NCBI GenBank assembly: GCA_030831445.1
Contig: JAURLB010000122.1
Span: 1-10,476, forward strand
Source of the DNA: Candidatus Nanopelagicales bacterium
GTDB lineage: Bacteria > Actinomycetota > Actinomycetes > S36-B12 > UBA5976
DNA: 10,476 nt
Direction: 5' to 3'
Shown: positions 1 to 5,877 of the stretch, in pieces
Numbering within the stretch: position 1 is the first letter of the stretch
Layout of the letters: every line of letters starts with the position of its first letter
The notes under the pieces: model-generated
The model's database searches: none
Told to the model about the DNA's origin: nothing
What the model saw: the letters and a program-made list of their open reading frames with translations, nothing else
Program-made: the position numbers and the translations under genes

Positions 1-178
1 CGCGCCCTATGCGGGCGTTGGTGTATGGAAAATAACGTTACCTGAGTTCCCGCTTGGATCTGTAACCACAATTCAAGTGCAGGTCATGGACTCGCTTGGT
101 TTTTTCGCACCAGCCACATTTGAATTTCAACATGTTCAACAAGTGTTACCCACACCTTCTCCTTCGCCTACTTCATAA
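1..178 (+). CDS. C-terminal end of an exported-looking protein (5' partial)
   Basis: An open frame enters from the left edge, with codons starting at base 2, and ends at TAA 176-178, leaving 58 residues. The visible part is rich in Val, Thr, Phe and Gly with alternating hydrophobic residues, as in the last strands of an immunoglobulin-like or other beta-sandwich domain. It ends in a short Pro/Ser/Thr tail (PTPSPSPTS). Such tails are common as linkers in secreted or wall-associated actinobacterial proteins, but here the protein stops right after it, with no membrane anchor or sorting motif. I do not recognise the family. The next genes encode an exported protein and its signal peptidase, which fits a surface-protein region, but no function can be assigned from this fragment. 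Confidence 0.6.
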   Translation, partial: APYAGVGVWKITLPEFPLGSVTTIQVQVMDSLGFFAPATFEFQHVQQVLPTPSPSPTS

Positions 179-190
179 TTTGAGCAACAT

Positions 191-219
191 TTGTGATGGG
201 GACGTGAGCACCCTGTAAT
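191..219 (+). promoter_or_regulatory. Putative promoter of the TasA-like / signal peptidase pair
   Basis: TTGTGA at 191-196 (4 of 6 matches to TTGACA) and TGTAAT at 214-219 (5 of 6 matches to TATAAT) are separated by exactly 17 bases. Transcription would start near 226, giving a leader of about 30 bases that contains the strong Shine-Dalgarno sequence AAGGAGG at 247-253. Prediction by eye only. Confidence 0.5.
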
Positions 220-256
220 GTGAAGTGAAAACTATTTCTCCACCCTAAGGAGGAAT

Positions 257-811
257 ATGAAATTACATCAATTTCGAAACAAGTGGCTTGGATATCTTGC
301 CACCACATCTGTCATTGCAGTCTTTGCCTGGTCCATTCCACAGACATTCGCAGCATTCACAGCAACAACAGCAATTAGTGCCAATAGTGCAACTGCTGGA
401 ACCGTTGGTATCCAAATAGTGGATAGCAATGGCACGGTACTGACAAGCCCAATCTTTTCAATTCAAGACGCATATCCTGATATGCCAGCCCAAATCTCAA
501 CAATCAGGTTGTCGAACACTGGTTCACTTGCAAGTGCAGTGCAGCTCTTCAGTCGAAATCTTTCGCCGAGTGCTGCAAACCTTGATGATGTTTTACAACT
601 AGAAGTGCTCGATAGTGATTCTGTGCAGCTCTTTGTTGGCAAAATCTCAGATTTCGACATCTTGCTTGCATCACTTCCACCGGGAAGTCTTACCTTGATG
701 ACTTTGAAGGTGACCTGGCCTGATCTTGTAGGAGTGAACGACAATCCATATCAAGCCGCAACGTTGAGTTTTGAACTTGCAGCTGATTCAGAGAGCATAC
801 CTACGGTATGA
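257..811 (+). CDS. TasA/camelysin-like exported protein with SipW-type signal peptide
   Basis: This is a 184-residue exported protein. The N-terminus has basic residues (K2, R7, K9) and a hydrophobic stretch at about residues 11-28. The segment FAAFTATT (31-38) follows, and then NSATAGTVGI (43-52). This resembles SipW-dependent substrates such as TasA and camelysin, which have a small residue before an aromatic plus S/T-rich segment and then an F/A-TAGT-hydrophobic strand. Cleavage would fall near residues 32-33. The rest is beta-rich with no cysteine and no C-terminal anchor. In Bacillus, relatives form extracellular fibres or act as surface proteins; whether this one polymerises is unknown. 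AAGGAGG at 247-253 supports the ATG. The stop overlaps the start of the downstream signal peptidase (ATGA), which strongly suggests that peptidase processes this protein. Confidence 0.72.
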   Translation: MKLHQFRNKWLGYLATTSVIAVFAWSIPQTFAAFTATTAISANSATAGTVGIQIVDSNGTVLTSPIFSIQDAYPDMPAQISTIRLSNTGSLASAVQLFSRNLSPSAANLDDVLQLEVLDSDSVQLFVGKISDFDILLASLPPGSLTLMTLKVTWPDLVGVNDNPYQAATLSFELAADSESIPTV

Positions 812-1815
812 AATCAGTGATGAGCACTCTTTTCCGAGGAAGTGCAATCATCATATGGTCAGTAGTGGTGCTCTATGTAGTATCACTACTAACCTTGCGG
901 TTTTTAGGTTTTCAGACAACTATTGTCATGAGTAATTCGATGTCACCCATCTTGCAGGTGGGTGATGTCGTATTGCTCGAAAAGAAGAATAAATATCAGG
1001 TTGGGGACGTAGTCCAATTCAGCCGAGGGGAACTTTTCTATTTACACAGAATTGTTCAGGAAACCGAAGATGGATTTCGCACCCAAGGGGATGCGAATCC
1101 AATTCCAGATTTTTTGGAAGTTCGTGAAAGTGATATCCAAGGAGAGGCCAAAGGGGTTTTTCGGAAACTTGGCTATCCCCTTTTCCAGTTCAGAAGTTTT
1201 GTTGGCAATCTCTCTCACGCCGCGTTTACCAGCCAACGTGTAACAAGCTCTACTGCGCATTCTCGGTTTTGGCAAAACCCAACCATGTCATGGTCCATCA
1301 TTAGTGGATCGGGCTCAATAACATTTACTTCGCCCAATGGTGTGACATTTCTCAACAGTGGTAGCAGAACGATTCAATCATCAATCACGAGCAATGCGCT
1401 CGTCAAGATATATCTTGAGGGAAGACTCACCCAAAAGGACACACTCTTGGGTGGGTTTTATCTTTCAACACATACCTGCCTCAATACATTGTCTCGACCA
1501 ACCTGTGGTTGGGTAATCCAGTTTGATGACAATGCCAAAGCAGTGAAACTCTATACGTATCAAAGCACTGGTGCACTCAGTCAACTTCTCGCTTCAGGTT
1601 CGTATTCGTCGTCACTCAGTCAAAATCGCAAATTCATTATCGAAGTTTCGCCTGCACGTATTTTTGTAAAACTAGAGAATGACATTGTTTTGAATATTTC
1701 CAACCCTCAAGTCGTGGCTTCAAATAAGACTGCTCAAATTCCGAGTGGAACTCGAATCTTGCTGAATTTCACTGGCGATAATCGATTTAATGCAAACAAA
1801 CTCGTCATTTGGTAG
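808..1815 (+). CDS. SipW/ER-type signal peptidase I with an extra C-terminal beta-rich domain
   Basis: This is a 335-residue membrane-anchored protease that removes signal peptides outside the membrane. A transmembrane helix (about residues 12-33) leads into SNSMSPIL, where S44 is the expected nucleophile. YLHRIV places H80 where bacterial LepB enzymes have lysine, so this is the Ser-His type seen in SipW, archaea and the ER. GDANPIPD (94-101) is the conserved acidic box. The catalytic part ends near residue 135. SipW-type enzymes are usually about 180-200 residues long and often have a second membrane helix. Here that is replaced by about 190 residues of alternating hydrophobic and Ser/Thr/Gly sequence ending LVIW, resembling a LamG/concanavalin-like beta sandwich, with a likely cysteine pair at C224 and C233. 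The ATGA overlap with the TasA-like gene implies coupled translation. The catalytic assignment is secure; the fold of the C-terminal domain is an inference. Confidence 0.85.
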   Translation: MKSVMSTLFRGSAIIIWSVVVLYVVSLLTLRFLGFQTTIVMSNSMSPILQVGDVVLLEKKNKYQVGDVVQFSRGELFYLHRIVQETEDGFRTQGDANPIPDFLEVRESDIQGEAKGVFRKLGYPLFQFRSFVGNLSHAAFTSQRVTSSTAHSRFWQNPTMSWSIISGSGSITFTSPNGVTFLNSGSRTIQSSITSNALVKIYLEGRLTQKDTLLGGFYLSTHTCLNTLSRPTCGWVIQFDDNAKAVKLYTYQSTGALSQLLASGSYSSSLSQNRKFIIEVSPARIFVKLENDIVLNISNPQVVASNKTAQIPSGTRILLNFTGDNRFNANKLVIW

Positions 1816-1824
1816 TCTCATTGA

Positions 1825-2277
1825 ATGAGTGTCAAAGTGCAACTAGAAATAGAAGTGAACGCCCCGATTGCTGTGGCATTCCACTATCTCACTGACTGGC
1901 CACGGCAAGAAGAGTGGATGCTTGGCACTCGAGTTGAAGTGAAGTCCCCAGGTGATGCTCGTTGCGTTGGTGGCAAGATCGCTGCATTCACTGGTCTTGG
2001 TCCAATTGGTTTCTGGGACACCATGACAATCACGGTGTGGCAGGCACCAAACTTTGTAGAGGTCGATCACACCGGAAAACTGGTGCGCGGAATTGGTTAT
2101 ATGCGCTTCACCGAGATTGATGAGACCCGCTGCCGTTTTGAGTGGGGTGAGGTTTTGGACTTACCTCTGGGCATTGTTGGCCGGCTTGGCTTTGGATTAC
2201 TTCGGCCGTTTTTCCTCTACGGGGTGAGGAAGTCCCTGCAGGATTTTGCCGCTCGCGCCGAATTATTGGCTAGGTAA
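1825..2277 (+). CDS. SRPBCC (START/polyketide-cyclase fold) family protein
   Basis: This is a 150-residue protein. Its opening strand (VQLEIEVNAPIAVAFHYLTD) and the following W-x6-W motif (DWPRQEEWM, about residues 24-32) are typical of SRPBCC proteins, which form a helix-grip fold around a hydrophobic ligand pocket. Alternating beta strands follow, with a DETRCRFEW strand (about 100-108). A long C-terminal helix begins in the RPFFLYGVRKSLQDF stretch. The length matches single-domain members. No signal peptide or membrane segment is clear, so a cytoplasmic protein is expected. Family members bind lipids, sterols or polyketides, or act as cyclases; the ligand here cannot be inferred. It starts 9 bases after the signal peptidase stop, and no good Shine-Dalgarno precedes the ATG, so it may be translated by read-through from the gene before it. 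Its base composition is visibly more GC-rich than the two preceding genes. Confidence 0.7.
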   Translation: MSVKVQLEIEVNAPIAVAFHYLTDWPRQEEWMLGTRVEVKSPGDARCVGGKIAAFTGLGPIGFWDTMTITVWQAPNFVEVDHTGKLVRGIGYMRFTEIDETRCRFEWGEVLDLPLGIVGRLGFGLLRPFFLYGVRKSLQDFAARAELLAR

Positions 2278-2346
2278 ATCGCTTCAGTCTGAGCGTCACT
2301 GTACCGATTTGTCCGAATCTGGTGCTGAGGAGTCAGGCTGATAGGG

Positions 2347-2352
2347 GATAAT
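2347..2352 (+). promoter_or_regulatory. Possible -10 element for the DUF3117 gene
   Basis: GATAAT (5 of 6 matches to TATAAT) lies 37 bases before the DUF3117 start, inside the 112-base gap after the SRPBCC gene. No convincing -35 sits 16-18 bases upstream; TTGTCC at 2309-2314 is too far away. The gap holds no other clear feature. Confidence 0.3.
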
Positions 2353-2389
2353 AGGCCACTGATATTGAACCACAATCTAGGAGTTTCGT

Positions 2390-2584
2390 ATGGCGGCTAT
2401 GAAGCCACGCACAGGTGATGGACCGATGGAGGTCGCCAAAGAAGGTCGTGTCATCATCATGAGAGTACCGCTTGAAGGTGGTGGCCGATTAGTGGTTGCT
2501 TTGAATTCTGAAGAAGCAGCTGATCTGGGGGAACAACTTGTACGCGTCGCAGCCGCAGCCGGTCCGACACTTCGTCCTATTTAA
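2390..2584 (+). CDS. DUF3117 family small actinobacterial protein
   Basis: This 64-residue protein contains the hallmark run of the DUF3117 family: MKPRTGDGPMEV near the N-terminus, then EGRVIIMRVPLEGGGRLVVALN, then a short helix SEEAADLGEQLVRVAAA. The family is short (roughly 55-75 residues), is nearly confined to Actinobacteria, and lacks an assigned biochemical role. The predicted structure is a small beta sheet plus one helix, with no membrane segment. AGGAG at 2379-2383, six bases before the ATG, is a good ribosome binding site. In Mycobacterium tuberculosis a DUF3117 gene (Rv1211) also lies a few genes from the methyltransferase-sigE-rseA-htrA-tatB cluster, so its position here is partly conserved. 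Its 3' end overlaps the convergent methyltransferase homolog by 8 bases. Confidence 0.85.
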   Translation: MAAMKPRTGDGPMEVAKEGRVIIMRVPLEGGGRLVVALNSEEAADLGEQLVRVAAAAGPTLRPI

Positions 2585-3209
2585 TCTCCAGTTTTTCTAA
2601 ACACACTAACCCAATACCAAGCGGCAAAATTGTCGCCTGAAATCGCTTGTCTTGGGTAATTTCTTGAACAAAGCTGCGTCTGGCAACACTAATGACATCT
2701 CGTTGTGAAAGATCGCTCGTTTTCCCACGTGCTAGCGGGTTAGTTAAGAAAAGTAATCCGCCGGGCTTCACCAGTTGATAGACAGCATCAAACCAAGAGT
2801 TCCAGTCGGTCGGCACTCCTGCCAGGAGCGCGATGTCATAGGCGGATTCGGACATTCGAGGTAATACTTCTTCAGGTTTCGCTTCAATCACTCGCAAGGT
2901 GAGGTTCAAACTTTGAGCGGCCTCTCTGATCTGTCTACAGTTTTCAACGTCACTTTCAATCACAGTGAGTGATGCTGCTTCGCTTTGGGCTTTGCGCAAG
3001 GTGATTGGCCAGAGCGGTGATTGTGGATTGAGAACCACAATTTGCTTGGCTTTGAGCACTCGAACCAAGAACCCCAAATGATGTAGTGTCATGAAGTCGG
3101 GAACTTCGATACCGATTTCTTTCCCGCGCACTTGCAACGATTCAACATAGGAGTCGGGCGGAAGGATTTTCTGTAGGAATTCGAGGTCACTGTCGCTTGG
3201 AAAATACAA
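2577..3209 (-). CDS. O-methyltransferase homolog with a degenerate SAM-binding motif (probable pseudoenzyme)
   Basis: The C-terminal half matches class I O-methyltransferases of the type next to sigE in actinobacteria: LPRMSESAYDIALL, LVKPGGLLFLTNPLARG (about residues 146-162) and the closing ILPLGIGLV. However, motif I, normally hydrophobic-E-x-G-x-G-x-G, reads VVLNPQSPLW (about residues 58-67, bases 3009-3041) with no glycine. The usual D-A-D after the YD strand is AGVPTD. The acidic residue after strand 2 (VIESD) is kept. The reading frame is intact, so selection still appears to maintain a protein that probably cannot bind SAM normally. I chose TTG at 3209 because AAGGAGG lies 7 bases upstream of it; TTG at 3263 would add 18 residues but has no ribosome binding site. 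It is divergent from htrA and convergent with the DUF3117 gene. Homology is fairly secure; loss of activity is inferred. Confidence 0.75.
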   Translation of the reverse strand: MYFPSDSDLEFLQKILPPDSYVESLQVRGKEIGIEVPDFMTLHHLGFLVRVLKAKQIVVLNPQSPLWPITLRKAQSEAASLTVIESDVENCRQIREAAQSLNLTLRVIEAKPEEVLPRMSESAYDIALLAGVPTDWNSWFDAVYQLVKPGGLLFLTNPLARGKTSDLSQRDVISVARRSFVQEITQDKRFQATILPLGIGLVCLEKLEIK

Positions 3210-3216
3210 CGCAATC

Positions 3217-3223
3217 CCTCCTT
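3217..3223 (-). promoter_or_regulatory. Shine-Dalgarno that fixes the methyltransferase-homolog start
   Basis: On the minus strand this reads AAGGAGG, seven bases before TTG at 3209-3207. The longer in-frame start, TTG at 3263, has no purine-rich sequence ahead of it, so the shorter 210-residue product is preferred. Confidence 0.6.
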
Positions 3224-3227
3224 TTGT

Positions 3228-3257
3228 TTGAGCACTGTCAGAACAATATGTGCTAAT
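3228..3257 (+). promoter_or_regulatory. Possible htrA promoter
   Basis: TTGAGC (3228-3233) and GCTAAT (3252-3257) are separated by 18 bases in the gap between the divergent methyltransferase homolog and htrA. The overlapping TAATAAT (3254-3260) is an alternative -10. Each hexamer matches consensus at about 4 of 6 positions. The leader to the htrA ATG would be about 50 bases, but no clear Shine-Dalgarno lies just before that ATG. Confidence 0.35.
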
Positions 3258-3313
3258 AATCAAGAAATCAGTTTAAAGTCGCTCAAGCTCAAAGCTCTTG
3301 GCACACTATTCCT

Positions 3314-4477
3314 ATGACTCCATATGAACAGAACCCAGAAGGGCAACCAGAGGTTGTTACCGAAAATGTCGTTGAACCAGTTCTTGCAACTGGCTACCAA
3401 ACGCTGTCCGAAGTTGCAGTAGTGAAGAAACAACGAATTGTTCCAATAGTTCTCGTAGCCTCATTGATTTCGGGATTGATAGGTGGTGTGACTGGAATTG
3501 CACTCTCAGATCGCGTGTTACCAAATACAAACTCCACGAACTATTCACTCGTGCAGGCTGATGTTGACACTTCTACTCGACCAGATGGATCAATTGCAGA
3601 TATTGCATCGAAAGTTACTCCAGCAGTTGTATTTATTGCAGTTGAGGGAGATTTGGAAGCAGCATCTGGTTCTGGCTTCATTATTGACTCCAACGGTTAC
3701 ATCATTACCAATTCGCACGTTATCGCTTCTGCGGCCAATGGTGGATCAATCGACGTCACTCTAACCACGGGCGAGTCTTACAAAGCCACACTGATTGGTC
3801 GAAACATTGATTACGACTTGGCAGTCTTAAAAATCAATGTGTCGAATCTGCCAACATTACAAATCGGAGACAGCGACGGCATTGTGGTTGGTGATTCAGT
3901 CATTGCGATTGGTGCACCACTTGGTTTGCAAGGCACTGTCACATCTGGCATCGTCTCATCCCTTCGTCGACCAGTGTCAGTTGGTGACGCTGAACAGTCG
4001 TTCATTGATGCGATACAAACAGATGCAGCAATTAATCCTGGTAACTCGGGCGGACCACTTGTGAATGCGTCAGGGCAAGTTGTTGGTGTGAACTCTGCGA
4101 TCGCGACAACTGGATTTAGTTCAGGTGAGGCCGGATCTATTGGGGTTGGGTTTGCGATTCCTATCAATCAAGCAAAGCGCATTGTCGAGGAAATTATTGC
4201 CACTGGCCAATCAACAATTCCAATCCTCGGAGTCATGGTGGATATGGGGCCAAGCACTGAAGGTGCACGAATTGAGAGTGTTGATGCAAGTGGTCCCGCT
4301 CGAAGCGCTGGATTCAAAAAGAACGACATTGTCGTGAAATTCGCAGATCGCATCATTCGTGATGGCACAGAACTCGTCGTGGCCATCCGATCACAGCGTC
4401 CTGGCGATAGAGTTGAAGTTACGCTCAAAAGTGGAAAGGTATTGAGCGTTACGCTTGGCTCACGAGTTGTGAAGTAA
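3314..4477 (+). CDS. htrA: HtrA/DegP-type membrane-anchored serine protease with PDZ domain
   Basis: This 387-residue quality-control protease should act outside the membrane on misfolded exported proteins. A cytoplasmic N-terminal segment (1-41) is followed by one transmembrane helix (about 42-63), a linker, a trypsin-like domain (about 95-290) and a single PDZ domain (about 303-383). The catalytic triad is visible: H135 in TNSHVIA, D168 in DYDLAVLKI and S245 in NPGNSGGPL. Length and layout match actinobacterial HtrA/PepD proteins. The gene lies 10 bases ahead of tatB, as in the mycobacterial sigE-rseA-htrA-tatB cluster, but here no sigma factor or anti-sigma gene precedes it. The ATG lacks an obvious Shine-Dalgarno. 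Family assignment is firm; the specific substrates are unknown. Confidence 0.93.
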   Translation: MTPYEQNPEGQPEVVTENVVEPVLATGYQTLSEVAVVKKQRIVPIVLVASLISGLIGGVTGIALSDRVLPNTNSTNYSLVQADVDTSTRPDGSIADIASKVTPAVVFIAVEGDLEAASGSGFIIDSNGYIITNSHVIASAANGGSIDVTLTTGESYKATLIGRNIDYDLAVLKINVSNLPTLQIGDSDGIVVGDSVIAIGAPLGLQGTVTSGIVSSLRRPVSVGDAEQSFIDAIQTDAAINPGNSGGPLVNASGQVVGVNSAIATTGFSSGEAGSIGVGFAIPINQAKRIVEEIIATGQSTIPILGVMVDMGPSTEGARIESVDASGPARSAGFKKNDIVVKFADRIIRDGTELVVAIRSQRPGDRVEVTLKSGKVLSVTLGSRVVK

Positions 4478-4486
4478 GGGGCAGCT

Positions 4487-4765
4487 GTGTTCGATATCGG
4501 GTTTGGCGAGTTACTGCTACTCGGCATAGTTGGTCTCGTCATTTTGGGCCCGGACAAACTTCCGCAGTATGCAGCGCAAGCCGCCAAGTTCATTCGGCAA
4601 ATTCGCACCCAAGTATCTGATGCTCGTACTTCACTTGTTGAAGCAGCAGCAATCGATACCGAGACCCTCAAAGACCTCAAAGATCTCGATCCTCGTCGAA
4701 TCCTTGATGGAGAATCTGCGAAGCCTGCTCAAAAATCTTCACCGATTGACCCTGATACCACATGA
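4487..4765 (+). CDS. tatB: Sec-independent translocase protein TatB
   Basis: This is a 92-residue subunit of the twin-arginine translocase, which moves folded proteins across the cytoplasmic membrane; TatB with TatC forms the signal-peptide receptor. The N-terminus MFDIGFGELLLLGIVGLVIL is the diagnostic TatB membrane segment, with E8 at its start and the G-P hinge at residues 21-22. An amphipathic helix (about 23-55) and a charged, Pro/Ser-rich tail follow. The length is typical for small actinobacterial TatB. The start is GTG with AAGGGG (4476-4481) overlapping the htrA stop, so it is very likely cotranscribed with htrA. TatA is similar, but the FDIGFGEL opening and the htrA neighbour favour TatB. 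Its stop overlaps the start of the TipAS-like gene. Confidence 0.92.
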   Translation: MFDIGFGELLLLGIVGLVILGPDKLPQYAAQAAKFIRQIRTQVSDARTSLVEAAAIDTETLKDLKDLDPRRILDGESAKPAQKSSPIDPDTT

Positions 4766-5100
4766 GATTTGAATACCACGCTTCACAATTCTCGACGGAA
4801 CACTCTGAGGAAGAGAAACAACAATTCACTCTTGAATTTCAGTCGATAACATCACAGATGCATGAGGCGATGCAGCAGGGATTACCTGCGAATTCAAGTG
4901 AAGTGCAGGAATTAGTAAAAACTCACTACGAGTTTGTTGCAAGATTCTGGAAGCCGAATAAGGGTGCCTATAAGAACTTAGCACTGATGTACATCATGCC
5001 ATCAGAGTATCGCGACTATTATGAAAATGTTGGTGAAGGTCTTAGCAAATACACTTATGATGCGTTGTGTATGTGGGCTGATGAAAACTTACCCGATTAG
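4762..5100 (+). CDS. Stand-alone TipAS-type ligand-binding domain protein
   Basis: This 112-residue mostly helical protein resembles the TipAS antibiotic-recognition domain (C-terminal half of the MerR regulator TipA). Features shared with that family are an acidic opening, a helix ending MHEAMQQGLPANSSEVQELV (33-52) with the G-x-P-x-x-S turn, a His/Tyr-Phe-Trp segment (THYEFVARFW, 54-63), and the Y-x-N-L-x-L-M-Y-I plus S-E-Y-R-D-Y-Y-E-N pattern (70-89) before a last helix. TipAS domains bind thiopeptides or other hydrophobic ligands, and stand-alone versions act as sequestering proteins or have unknown roles. There is no DNA-binding domain here. A single cysteine (C103) lies in the last helix. 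The start overlaps the tatB stop (ATGA), implying coupled translation with a translocase gene. The 3' end overlaps the convergent tetR stop by 4 bases. The domain call is from pattern recognition. Confidence 0.62.
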   Translation: MRFEYHASQFSTEHSEEEKQQFTLEFQSITSQMHEAMQQGLPANSSEVQELVKTHYEFVARFWKPNKGAYKNLALMYIMPSEYRDYYENVGEGLSKYTYDALCMWADENLPD

Positions 5101-5816
5101 TGTTTTGATTTAAGTTCAGGTTTTACTTCAAGTGCAACAAGCCCGTTCCAGGCAAGGTTCACAAGATGCGCAACAACTTCTTCTTTTGATGGTTTTCGAG
5201 TTTCTAGCCACCACTGTCCAGTAAGTGCAACCATACCAACAAGACTTTGTGCATAGAGTGGTGCAAGTCTTGGATTGAATTTTCGCGTTTTGAATTCGCG
5301 AGCGAGCAAATATTGCACCCGAATGGCGATATCAGAAATCAAACTGCTAAACGACCCACTTGTCATTCCGATGGGTGAGTCTCTGACGAGTATTTGAAAA
5401 CCTTCAGTATTCTCTTCGATATAGGTAAGAAAACCCATAGCAGCCTGTTCAACCAAAATTCGTGGGTGCGGTCCGTTGAGTGACTTTTCAATTGTTTGCA
5501 GAAGACTAGCAATTTCTCGATCAACAATTACTGCATACATTGATTCTTTTGCACCGGCTCCCGTGGTGGAGTCAGAAGTACCAAAGTGTTCATAAATAAT
5601 CGGCTTTGAAACACCTGCGGCTGCTGCGATTTCTTCCACTGTCACTGCCTCAAAGCCTCGAGTAGCGAACAGTTCTTTACCCACTTCTAAGAGCTGCTCA
5701 CGGCGCTCAAGAGCAGACATACGTTTCTTGTGGCCTTTTAATGGCGCAACAGGTTGGGCGCGATGTTTTGTGCTTGGTTTCTGAGGTTCTTCAAATGGTC
5801 TGATTTCAGCGTCCAC
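5097..5816 (-). CDS. TetR-family transcriptional regulator
   Basis: This is a 239-residue one-component regulator. A basic, disordered N-terminal extension (about 1-33) precedes the TetR DNA-binding domain: ERREQLLEVGKELFATRGFEAVT, then the helix-turn-helix VEEIAAAAGVSKPIIYEHFG (60-79). The C-terminal ligand domain ends in a helix pair that includes the segment LTGQWWLETRKPSKEEVVAH. Between YEHFG and KESMYAVIVDRE sit about 10 residues (TSDSTTGAGA, 80-89) that most TetR proteins lack; they usually read YEHFG-x-K-E-x-LY. The frame stays open, so this is an in-frame insertion at the junction of the DNA-binding and ligand-binding parts. The start is GTG with AGGGAGG at 5821-5827. M. tuberculosis has a TetR gene (Rv1019) beside glmU, so the location is partly conserved. 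The ligand and target genes are not evident. Confidence 0.87.
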   Translation of the reverse strand: MDAEIRPFEEPQKPSTKHRAQPVAPLKGHKKRMSALERREQLLEVGKELFATRGFEAVTVEEIAAAAGVSKPIIYEHFGTSDSTTGAGAKESMYAVIVDREIASLLQTIEKSLNGPHPRILVEQAAMGFLTYIEENTEGFQILVRDSPIGMTSGSFSSLISDIAIRVQYLLAREFKTRKFNPRLAPLYAQSLVGMVALTGQWWLETRKPSKEEVVAHLVNLAWNGLVALEVKPELKSKH

Positions 5817-5835
5817 GAGCCCTCCCTAGGCGAAA

Positions 5836-5864
5836 CCTTACTCGCATATGAGATTGGGTAACCT
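5836..5864. promoter_or_regulatory. Candidate divergent promoter region between tetR and tRNA-Gln
   Basis: The 61-base gap holds TAACCT (5859-5864) as a possible TANNNT -10 for the tRNA, about 14 bases before its 5' end. On the opposite strand TAAGGT (5835-5840) could be a -10 for tetR. CTC-N6-GAG at 5841-5852 is a short imperfect inverted repeat between them that could be an operator. -35 boxes are weak, so this is only a plausible arrangement. Confidence 0.25.
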
Positions 5865-5877
5865 AAGCCATTCATTT

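Noticed and set aside
463..744. 93-codon minus-strand frame opposite the TasA-like gene
   Set aside because: The plus-strand frame has a promoter, ribosome binding site, signal peptide and overlap with the next gene; this one has none of these.
3210..3263. Longer start of the methyltransferase homolog at TTG 3263
   Set aside because: It has no Shine-Dalgarno, whereas TTG 3209 has AAGGAGG seven bases upstream. It cannot be excluded fully without homolog alignment.
3811..4167. 118-codon open frame on the minus strand inside htrA
   Set aside because: It lies opposite the protease domain with its intact catalytic motifs; Pro/Thr-rich translation is typical of an antisense shadow.
4168..4680. 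170-codon open frame on the minus strand across htrA and tatB
   Set aside because: It is antisense to two well-recognised genes, is low-complexity Ser/Thr/Arg in composition, and has no family resemblance or ribosome binding site.
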